Part shown: positions 6,559 through 12,299 of the stretch, in pieces
Position numbering within the stretch: the first letter of the stretch is position 1
Layout: every line of letters starts with the position of its first letter
Assembly: GCA_030638665.1 (NCBI GenBank)
Contig: DAOWEF010000077.1
Location: 1-13,524, forward strand
Source of the DNA: Dehalococcoidia bacterium
Lineage (GTDB): Bacteria > Chloroflexota > Dehalococcoidia > E44-bin15
Reading direction: 5' to 3'
Length of the DNA: 13,524 nucleotides
Made by a program: the position numbers and the translations under genes
Notes under the pieces: model-generated
What the model saw: only the letters and a program-made list of their open reading frames with translations
What the model was told of the DNA's origin: nothing
Databases searched by the model: none

Positions 6559-7446
6559 TTAGTAGCCTTTGGGCTGGGGCGAAAGGGACAAAAAACCGAT
6601 GAGCTTATAGGCTAGCTTTGCGGCGAGGAAGGCACAGGATGAGGGCCCCTCCCTGGGGCAGAGCTCCACCAGGTCGCAGCCCACGATGCGTCTTTGCTCC
6701 GCCACCCGCCGCAATACCCTCAATATTTCATGCCAGCCCATGCCCCCAGGCTCCGGGGTGCCCACCGCTGACATAATCGACGGATCGAGGACATCAAGGT
6801 CAATGGTGATGTAGACATCCGCGGTCAGGGCGGAGACGATCCCTTCTTCCTCCAAAGGAAGGCCTTGAGCGAAGAAGGGGTGCATCTGATTGAGGGTAAG
6901 GAAACGGTGCTCCTCCTGGCTCAGGCTGCGAATGCCCACCTGAACAATGGGGCAGCACTCCAGCACCCTCCTCATCACACAGGCGTGGCTATATTTTGAA
7001 TCCTCATACTCATCTCGGAGATCGGCATGGGCGTCCAGCTGCAATACCGAGAGATCATCGAACCGCTCCCTAAAGGCCCTCACCATGCCGACAGTGAGCG
7101 AGTGCTCCCCACCGAGCATCACCACAAACTTACCTTTTTGAACCAGGTCGTTTGCTACTTTATAGACGCGCGCCACGGTCTCTTCTGGACCCTTCATGGA
7201 AGGCTGGAGTTCAGGGAGGGTATGAATCCCCATCAGGTAGCTCTCCCGGTCAAGCTCATGGTCGTAGAGCTCCAGGTATCGGGAAGCATCGATGATGGCC
7301 ATGGGGCCATCCCGTGAGCCGCTCCTCCAGTCAGTGGTGCTGTCGTAGGGAACAGGGAGGATCACCACTCTCGATGTTTCGAAGTCGGCATATTGGGTGG
7401 GGAGGGCGGCGAAGTTTCGCTGGGGGTAAAAAAGTTCCTTGTTCAT
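6559..7446 (-). CDS. speB: Agmatinase/ureohydrolase family protein
   Basis: A binuclear-manganese ureohydrolase of 295 residues, probably splitting agmatine into putrescine and urea in the cytoplasm. The metal-ligand blocks are all present: GGEHS with His115, LDAHADLRDEY with Asp138, His140 and Asp142, and TIDLDVLDPS with Asp216 and Asp218. YSHA (152-155) and the GTPEPGG loop (229-235) also fit agmatinases better than arginases. The ATG overlaps the stop of the preceding DHS-like gene as ATGA, so the two are translationally coupled. Together with speD upstream this forms a polyamine operon. Guanidinobutyrase or another guanidino substrate cannot be excluded from sequence. Confidence 0.9.
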   Translation of the reverse strand: MNKELFYPQRNFAALPTQYADFETSRVVILPVPYDSTTDWRSGSRDGPMAIIDASRYLELYDHELDRESYLMGIHTLPELQPSMKGPEETVARVYKVANDLVQKGKFVVMLGGEHSLTVGMVRAFRERFDDLSVLQLDAHADLRDEYEDSKYSHACVMRRVLECCPIVQVGIRSLSQEEHRFLTLNQMHPFFAQGLPLEEEGIVSALTADVYITIDLDVLDPSIMSAVGTPEPGGMGWHEILRVLRRVAEQRRIVGCDLVELCPREGPSSCAFLAAKLAYKLIGFLSLSPQPKGY

Positions 7447-8501
7447 CGGATGGTTAATTCTTTTCTCAGGATGAAGGAGGGCTTCTTTCTATTCTCGATT
7501 ATCTGGGCGGAGCTTTCGCTGAGGGCACTTACCATGATGGGAAGGGCGATGGTAGCATCGGCGTTTATGGTAACGGTGGCCGCATCGGGGGTGATCTTCC
7601 GCCAGGAGCGGGCCTCCTCGAAGGTGCAGCCACTCAGCCCTCCCCATTGTGGGGAGTCGGTAGTGACCTGGATGGCGTATTGGTGCCCCTTAAGCTCCTT
7701 GCCGAAGATATCGCCACAAAGCTCCACCTGCTGGATGAAATTCTTCGGCGTCCCTCCGCCGATGAAGATTACCCCTGTGGAGGGAGCGGAGCAGGCGATC
7801 TGGATCAGCTCGACAGTATCTTTAATCACATCGAAGAGGAGGTGACTTTCCCCCTTCACCCGCGCTGCAGCGAGCGCCGTGCCAAATACGCTGTCCCCCG
7901 GGGCGGGGCAGTAGATGGGGAGGTTGGCTTTGGCCGCGGCGGTGAGCATCCCCGCCTCCTTCCCCTGGCTGGAGAGCGCTTTGCCTAGTAGAAAGAAAAA
8001 CTCCCTGGTGGTATAGGCTCGGTTCGTTTCCAGAGAGGAGGAGAAATCTATGACAAACCTCTCGGTCTTGTCGAATTCCTCCGCCGAGAGGAATGTATCA
8101 TATATTCGATAGATTTTTGAGCTCGCCAGCTCCTGGTCATCGGTGCAACTATCGCCCTGCCAGTGGGCTCTTCCCAAACTCTCGTGGAGGTCATGAAAGA
8201 GATTGGCGCCGGTCGATACCAGGCAGTCGATGAGGCGATTTTCAATCAGGTAGACCATAACTTGGCGCATCCCCGCCGGGACCATGGCGCCGGCGAGTCC
8301 GAGGAGGATGGTGCGCTCCCCGGCGAGCATCTGCGACCAAATTTCTACGCCGCGCGCTAGGTTTCTCGCCTGGAAGGATGTCCCCGCCATCCGCTGCACC
8401 AGTTCGGATACAGAGCATCCCTGGGATATGGGGAAAGGGGTGATGGGCTTTTCATATTTGCGCACTTTTTCGAACTCTACGTAGCGTGACTCTTTGGCCA
8501 A
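7443..8501 (-). CDS. Deoxyhypusine synthase-like protein
   Basis: A 352-residue protein of the deoxyhypusine synthase family (COG1899). In eukaryotes and archaea these NAD enzymes move the aminobutyl group of spermidine to a lysine of eIF5A. Bacteria lack eIF5A, and relatives make homospermidine, so the product here is open. Family blocks include TSFQARNLARGVEIW (41-55), LLGLAGAMVPAGMRQVMVYLIE (66-87), STGANLFHDLHE (96-107), APGDSVFG, FIGGGTPKNF (246-255) and SWRKI (299-303). Lys302 (codon 7596-7598) aligns by eye with the human catalytic Lys329 in WGKI. The only upstream-most start is TTG at 8501, just after a TAG, with no clear ribosome site; GTG at 8465 is the alternative. The first codons lie in a tandem duplication. 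Its 3' end overlaps speB. Confidence 0.88.
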   Translation of the reverse strand: MAKESRYVEFEKVRKYEKPITPFPISQGCSVSELVQRMAGTSFQARNLARGVEIWSQMLAGERTILLGLAGAMVPAGMRQVMVYLIENRLIDCLVSTGANLFHDLHESLGRAHWQGDSCTDDQELASSKIYRIYDTFLSAEEFDKTERFVIDFSSSLETNRAYTTREFFFLLGKALSSQGKEAGMLTAAAKANLPIYCPAPGDSVFGTALAAARVKGESHLLFDVIKDTVELIQIACSAPSTGVIFIGGGTPKNFIQQVELCGDIFGKELKGHQYAIQVTTDSPQWGGLSGCTFEEARSWRKITPDAATVTINADATIALPIMVSALSESSAQIIENRKKPSFILRKELTIR

Positions 8502-8635
8502 ATGCTACGATGTCTAGTTAAACTCCATCTACATCGAAAAGGGCGGCTAATTTTTGTAACTCTAGGTGGCGCGACTTCTTAGCCTCACGCTACAATGTCC
8601 AGTTGCTCTCCAGCTTCTCCGGACGGGGCTAATAA
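8466..8635. repeat. Diverged 85-bp tandem duplication across the DHS-like gene start
   Basis: Bases 8466-8550 and 8551-8635 are related with an offset of 85, or 83 at the far end because of a 2-base indel. Shared landmarks are AACTCTA (8473 and 8558), GCTAC (8504 and 8589), AGTT (8516 and 8601) and GGCTAAT (8545 and 8628). In the best part about three quarters of bases match. The left copy contains the first codons of the DHS-like gene. In the right copy the same minus-strand frame reads REAKKSRHLELQKLA after a TAG, against HLAKESRYVEFEKVR in the left copy. It fills the whole gap between speD and the DHS-like gene. Confidence 0.7.
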
Positions 8636-8636
8636 G

Positions 8637-9020
8637 CTAGACAGCTTTCAAGTCCGCCGTCTCCACATGGGAGTATTCCAAACCCCTATTGAGGAGGCAA
8701 CTCTTTATTTCGGTGAATTCAAATCTGTCCTTGAGTTCCCTGATCGCTTGCTCCGAGTCAAAGTCCTTGCAGGAGAAAATATCTATATTGACATAACATC
8801 TTTCGGGGAAGGTGTGGATGCTGATATGGCTCTCCGCGATAAGCACGAAGCCCGATATCCCCCAATCCTCGGGTTTTGAGCCAATGTATTTATGGACCCG
8901 TGGCGGTTCCACCTTAGTCATCCCGATCTGGGAGGGGTAGTGGTCCAAGAGCTCGTAGATCAGGTCTTCACTCTCCAGCGTCTTGCGATTGGCCCCAAAA
9001 CCATCGATAATCAGGTGCAT
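8637..9020 (-). CDS. speD: SpeD-type pyruvoyl decarboxylase (S-adenosylmethionine decarboxylase family)
   Basis: A 127-residue proenzyme of the short prokaryotic SpeD class. It cleaves itself before Ser64 (codon 8829-8831), which becomes the pyruvoyl cofactor. The motif AESHISIHTFPE (62-73) holds the cleavage site and His69; Cys84 in IDIFSC is the conserved proton donor. WGISGFVLI (53-61) and the N-terminal MHLIIDGFGANR are also typical. The frame opens farther upstream, to 9104, but homology starts at the ATG at 9020. That start has AAAGGGGG five bases upstream, so I chose it. The usual product is decarboxylated AdoMet for spermidine synthase, but no speE is present. Some SpeD homologues decarboxylate arginine or ornithine instead, and the adjacent agmatinase makes that worth considering. 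Confidence 0.92.
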   Translation of the reverse strand: MHLIIDGFGANRKTLESEDLIYELLDHYPSQIGMTKVEPPRVHKYIGSKPEDWGISGFVLIAESHISIHTFPERCYVNIDIFSCKDFDSEQAIRELKDRFEFTEIKSCLLNRGLEYSHVETADLKAV

Positions 9021-9051
9021 CTCAACCCCCTTTCTCTCGGACAAAACATAT

Positions 9052-9079
9052 CCACCCCCCCATTTGTTGGGGAAAGTGG
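9052..9079 (-). promoter_or_regulatory. Candidate RNA hairpin in the speD leader
   Basis: In the 84-base gap between the HTH gene and speD, the minus strand can fold CCACTTTCCCC against GGGGGGGTGG around the loop AACAAAT, with G-U pairs and one bulge. A short GTTTTG follows. It could be a weak terminator or attenuator before speD, or only a result of the G-run. No ligand class is recognised. Confidence 0.25.
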
Positions 9080-9104
9080 AGTTTAATAGATTGTCAAGTC
9101 GCAA

Positions 9105-9293
9105 CTATTGCTTCGCTGCTTCGATAAGCTTACCCTCGTACCACTTGTCCAGGTCTTCTTTCCTGATGCGATAGGCTTTGCCAATCTTTGCCGCAGGAAG
9201 CTTCCGATCGCGGCACCACCGTTGAATAGTGGGCCTACTCACCTTCAGGATTCTGGTCATCTCCTCCACAGACAATAATTCATCTTCGTCCAC
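9105..9293 (-). CDS. Small excisionase-family helix-turn-helix DNA-binding protein
   Basis: A 62-residue winged-helix protein of the excisionase/MerR-like HTH_17 type. The domain runs from LLSVEEMTRILKVSRPTIQRW through CRDRKLPAAKIGKAYRIRKEDL, close to the consensus of this family: recognition helix around SRPTIQRW, then a basic wing. The frame is open up to a GTG at 9359, but that start overlaps the -10 box of a strong promoter candidate and has no ribosome site. The GTG at 9293 has GGGGG about 11 bases upstream and puts the domain at the usual place near the N-terminus. The gene ends 84 bases before speD on the same strand, so it may regulate the polyamine genes. No integrase is nearby, so a role in phage excision is unlikely. 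Confidence 0.82.
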   Translation of the reverse strand: MDEDELLSVEEMTRILKVSRPTIQRWCRDRKLPAAKIGKAYRIRKEDLDKWYEGKLIEAAKQ

Positions 9294-9347
9294 AAAGAAC
9301 CAGTCCCCCTTCTTTGCCCCGAATATCGGGACACCAACATTTTGGCG

Positions 9348-9376
9348 ATAATAGCACACTTTTCAGCACAATGCAA
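9348..9376 (-). promoter_or_regulatory. Extended -10 promoter for the HTH-speD-DHS-speB operon
   Basis: On the minus strand, TTGCAT (9371-9376) and TATTAT (9348-9353) are separated by exactly 17 bases. The -10 box is preceded by TGC, an extended -10 element. The predicted transcription start is near 9341, leaving a leader of about 48 bases before the GTG at 9293. This rules against the longer HTH start at 9359. Confidence 0.55.
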
Positions 9377-9381
9377 TGCTT

Positions 9382-10095
9382 TTACGCACTTGCTTTTTTC
9401 CGCCGATACACTATCAGCCAGATTCCCAACGCCAGCGCTATGGATATGATGATCGCAATCCCAATACCAACCCAGGTTCCAGTGCCCAAGCCAGCTACTG
9501 TGGAATGCTCCGACGTTGCGGTTGGGGTGGGTGTTAGTGTAGGCGTGGGCGACTCGTCCCCGGCGACGTACTTTAGCGAGCCCATAGGCTGGTCTAGGTC
9601 TTGGGGAAGGTAACTACGGACATTAAACCACCCAAAAAGAAATGGGATCTCAAACTTATCGATTTTCAATATAATATCGTAATCGCCCGGTTCACCTTGG
9701 TTGGGGAATTGCAGATATATAATCTCGCTTAAATCAACTGTCTTACCTGCCTTATAAGGGACGGGCTTTATAGTTGTGGTGTAGCTCGAATTTAGCGTCA
9801 CCTTGGTGCCACTTACCCTATGTTCGGCTATGACACGGCCGGTAATCCTGGCTTCACTTACCGACATTGGTAAGTCTTTTATGCAGGTAGCGCGGCCCTG
9901 GAAGATAGCGTAAAAAACTTCGTCACCGTGAATCTCTGTCTTACTGAAGCTGACCGGTTCATAGCTGATCTGGAAATATTCCTCGGCACTTTGGGCTGTT
10001 GCCGGGGGGGAGCTTGTAAGGCAAAGGAGTATTGCCAAAACCAAGGCAATTACCACATGCCATATAAACCCTAGCCTAATGAAATCCTGTCTCAT
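9382..10095 (-). CDS. Secreted, membrane-anchored surface protein of unknown function
   Basis: I do not recognise the family. The 237 residues have a clear layout. A signal peptide has basic residues at 2-7, a hydrophobic core at about 12-27, and a likely cut after Ala34 in ATAQS. An extracellular region of about 145 residues follows, rich in beta-strand-like segments such as ARITGRVIAEHRVSGTKVTL and GDYDIILKIDKFEI, which suggests an Ig-like beta-sandwich. Then come a Thr/Pro linker (SPTPTLTPTPTATS, 182-195), one membrane helix (about 206-230) and an RRKK stop-transfer end. It would be a single-pass protein with its bulk outside the cell. Such Thr/Pro linkers are common in Chloroflexota surface proteins. 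The ATG at 10095 has GGGG eight bases upstream. It appears to be transcribed alone. Confidence 0.85.
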   Translation of the reverse strand: MRQDFIRLGFIWHVVIALVLAILLCLTSSPPATAQSAEEYFQISYEPVSFSKTEIHGDEVFYAIFQGRATCIKDLPMSVSEARITGRVIAEHRVSGTKVTLNSSYTTTIKPVPYKAGKTVDLSEIIYLQFPNQGEPGDYDIILKIDKFEIPFLFGWFNVRSYLPQDLDQPMGSLKYVAGDESPTPTLTPTPTATSEHSTVAGLGTGTWVGIGIAIIISIALALGIWLIVYRRKKASA

Positions 10096-10176
10096 TGAAA
10101 ATTCCCCGTATTAAACCTCGCGGGTCGTGACAAGCCTACTGCCTTCGATTGCTCACTGAATATTGGTGGTGAGCTC

Positions 10177-10182
10177 ATTATA
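10177..10182 (-). promoter_or_regulatory. Candidate -10 box for the surface protein gene
   Basis: A perfect TATAAT lies on the minus strand about 82 bases before the ATG at 10095, in AT-rich sequence inside the 114-base gap after cinA. No matching -35 box is found at 16-18 bases. Confidence 0.3.
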
Positions 10183-10209
10183 GCCCAATTTAAATAAATA
10201 AGTGTGCGG

Positions 10210-11460
10210 CTATTTCATGGAGACCAACGTTCGTCTCAGTTCGAAGAGGGCGTGGTAGGTGGCGCGGCGCTTCACCTGGTGCCGTAACGGGGGGTAATGG
10301 CCAATAACAAGCCTTGTCTCCCTCCCATCGTCGATGGCGATGTGGACGGTGCCGACAGGCCTCCCTTCATCCTCGGTCGGGCCGGCTACGCCGGTGATGC
10401 CCACCCCGATGTCCGCCCCCAGCTGCTCCCTTGCCACCCCAGCCATGTCCCCCGCCACCTCAGGGCTGATGGCGCCATGCCGGGCGATGAGCGCGGTGCT
10501 TACCCCGTAGGAGAGCTTAGCCTCGTTTGTATAGGCGACCAGCCCTCCTTTGAAGTATCTGGAACTTCCGGGAACATCGGTTATGGTATTGGCGAGTAGT
10601 CCCCCGGTGCACGATTCCATAGTGGCCAGGGTAAGCCCCTTTTCCACAAGGAGCATGCCCACCAGCCCCTCCAGGGTTTCCTCGTCGCTGCCCCAGATGA
10701 TATCGCTGAGAAGGGAGCGGAGCTCGGCTTCCCTTTTAGCGATCATCTCCTCTGCCTCCTCCCTCGTTGCGGCTTTGGCGGTCAGGCGCAGGTGAATGCC
10801 GTCGGTCTTGGCGTATACGGCAAGGGTTGGGTTGTCGGATGAGAGCAGGGGTTTTACCACCTCGGCGGTGCCCGATTCGGTCATTCCCAGAGTCTTTATA
10901 GTCCGTGACAGAATGACCTCGCCTTGCAGCAGCTCCCTGAGCCTCCCCACTATCCCCGTCTCCCACATGCGCTTCATCTCCGATGGTGGGCCGGGCATGG
11001 CAATCAGGATTTTCGGTTCTCCCTGCCCCCCTCGCCCTTTCTCCACCCACCAGCCGGGTGCGGTGCCTGACGGGTTGGGGATCGCCTGGGCCGAGGGGAT
11101 GAGGGTGGCCTGCTTGATATTGCTTTCGGGCATGGGGAAGCCGAGACGGGCGAAAAGCTCCCTCAGCCATCGCTCCAGCTCCGGGTCCACGCCTAGCTCC
11201 TCGCCAAGCATCGCGGCGATGGCCTCACGGGTGAGGTCGTCATCGGTGGGCCCCAGGCCACCGGTGGTGAACACGATATCGGAGCGGCCCCAGGCACGCT
11301 CCAGGCACTCCTTCAACCTATCCAGGTTATCGCCCACCTGGGTGACCCAGAGGAGGTCGATCCCCAGTAGCGGCAATTGTGAGGCGAGGTAGGAGGCATT
11401 GGTATCGGTAATCTCTCCCAAAAGGAGCTCGGTGCCGACGGAGATTATTTCGGCCTTCAT
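10210..11460 (-). CDS. cinA: CinA: ADP-ribose pyrophosphatase/NMN deamidase
   Basis: A full-length two-domain CinA of 416 residues, cytoplasmic. The N-terminal molybdopterin-binding-like domain (1 to about 170) has ISVGTELLLGEITDTN, TTGGLGPTDDDLTREA (65-80) and AMPGPPSEM (154-162); in characterised members it hydrolyses ADP-ribose. The C-terminal PncC domain (about 262-416) has MESCTGGLLA with the catalytic Ser283 and GITGVAGP (354-361). It deamidates nicotinamide mononucleotide to nicotinate mononucleotide in the pyridine nucleotide cycle. The ATG at 11460 follows AGAGGG and lies only eight bases after the thi4 stop, so the two are probably one transcript. Thi4 consumes NAD and releases nicotinamide, which may explain the pairing. 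CinA is also named for competence, for which nothing here argues. Confidence 0.95.
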   Translation of the reverse strand: MKAEIISVGTELLLGEITDTNASYLASQLPLLGIDLLWVTQVGDNLDRLKECLERAWGRSDIVFTTGGLGPTDDDLTREAIAAMLGEELGVDPELERWLRELFARLGFPMPESNIKQATLIPSAQAIPNPSGTAPGWWVEKGRGGQGEPKILIAMPGPPSEMKRMWETGIVGRLRELLQGEVILSRTIKTLGMTESGTAEVVKPLLSSDNPTLAVYAKTDGIHLRLTAKAATREEAEEMIAKREAELRSLLSDIIWGSDEETLEGLVGMLLVEKGLTLATMESCTGGLLANTITDVPGSSRYFKGGLVAYTNEAKLSYGVSTALIARHGAISPEVAGDMAGVAREQLGADIGVGITGVAGPTEDEGRPVGTVHIAIDDGRETRLVIGHYPPLRHQVKRRATYHALFELRRTLVSMK

Positions 11461-11468
11461 CCATCCCT

Positions 11469-12263
11469 CTACGATACAGCGACCTTTTGAAGGATTTGCG
11501 CAGCAACCTCCGCCGCCCGCTTCCCCGAGAGCAGCATGCCGCCGAAGATAGCCCCCATCCTGGGAGACCCGAAAACAGCATTAGCCGCCATGCCAGCGAC
11601 TATTAAACCTGGATACACCTCTTTAGTGTTCTCTATTATCTCTTTCTCTCCCACTTCAGCCCACATCGGTTTCTCTCCCATTACTTCGCCTGTTTTTGTT
11701 TTTAACTTTGCTCCCAGCTTCTTCACCACTATATGGCAGATTTGGCTTTCATGCCCGGTAGCATCTATCACTATCTTTGATCTTATGGCCAAGGGGTCTA
11801 CATGCAACTTAGCTTGTGAGGTAGCACTCCAATTCAGCACCAGGCCAGCAATCTTATCGCCTTCCCTGATCATCACGTCCTCGACGCTGATCAAGTTAAA
11901 TATCTTTGCTCCAGCCTTTATTGATTTTGAACAAATAGTTGAGATGGTCTCCAGAGAATCTGCAATATAGTAGCCCTTTTGGTATTCCATCGTTTGGACT
12001 TCAAACTCATCGAGTATCCTCTTACCCTCTTCTTGCACCACGATGCGATTGAACATCATCCCCCCTCCCGGCATGCCACCGCCAACCCTCAAATTCCTCT
12101 CAAATACCGCAGTCTTAACCCCCCCTTTTGCTAAATAGTAAGCAGCTATCGTGCCAGCTGGTCCTGCCCCCGCGATAGCCACGTCTACCTCCATTGCATC
12201 TACAAAGTCTTTCATAAAGCTTTCGGTTATTGCCTTAGATATGGTTATATCGTCAATCTTCAC
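11469..12263 (-). CDS. thi4: Thi4 family thiazole synthase, sulfide-dependent type
   Basis: A 264-residue FAD/NAD-fold protein that builds the ADP-thiazole half of thiamin from NAD, glycine and sulfur. The dinucleotide-binding motif is [19 protein letters not shown] (28-46), followed by [12 protein letters not shown] (61-72). The conserved tail [12 protein letters not shown]...[16 protein letters not shown] holds the C-terminal binding loop. At the site where yeast Thi4 carries its sulfur-donor Cys205, this protein has His154 (codon 11802-11804) in AKLHVDP. That is the methanogen pattern, in which free sulfide is used and the enzyme turns over many times. The start is GTG at 12263 with AGGAGGAG just upstream; an overlapping ATG at 12265 is out of frame. 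The gene lies 36 bases after thiC. Ribose-1,5-bisphosphate isomerase is the older annotation for relatives. Confidence 0.93.
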   Translation of the reverse strand: MKIDDITISKAITESFMKDFVDAMEVDVAIAGAGPAGTIAAYYLAKGGVKTAVFERNLRVGGGMPGGGMMFNRIVVQEEGKRILDEFEVQTMEYQKGYYIADSLETISTICSKSIKAGAKIFNLISVEDVMIREGDKIAGLVLNWSATSQAKLHVDPLAIRSKIVIDATGHESQICHIVVKKLGAKLKTKTGEVMGEKPMWAEVGEKEIIENTKEVYPGLIVAGMAANAVFGSPRMGAIFGGMLLSGKRAAEVAAQILQKVAVS

Positions 12264-12299
12264 ATTCTCCTCCTGAAGTCATGTTTGGCATATCCATAG

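Noticed and set aside
9092..9097. TTGACA on the minus strand upstream of speD as a -35 box
   Set aside because: No -10-like sequence lies 16-18 bases downstream; the region there is TTTCCCC.
9021..9104. Longer speD start at 9104
   Set aside because: The ATG at 9020 has a strong AAAGGGGG site, and SpeD homology begins there; the extra 28 residues are G-run and leader sequence.
9105..9359. The HTH protein as a phage or plasmid excisionase marking a mobile element
   Set aside because: There is no integrase, recombinase, att-like repeat or phage gene nearby, and the surrounding genes are metabolic.
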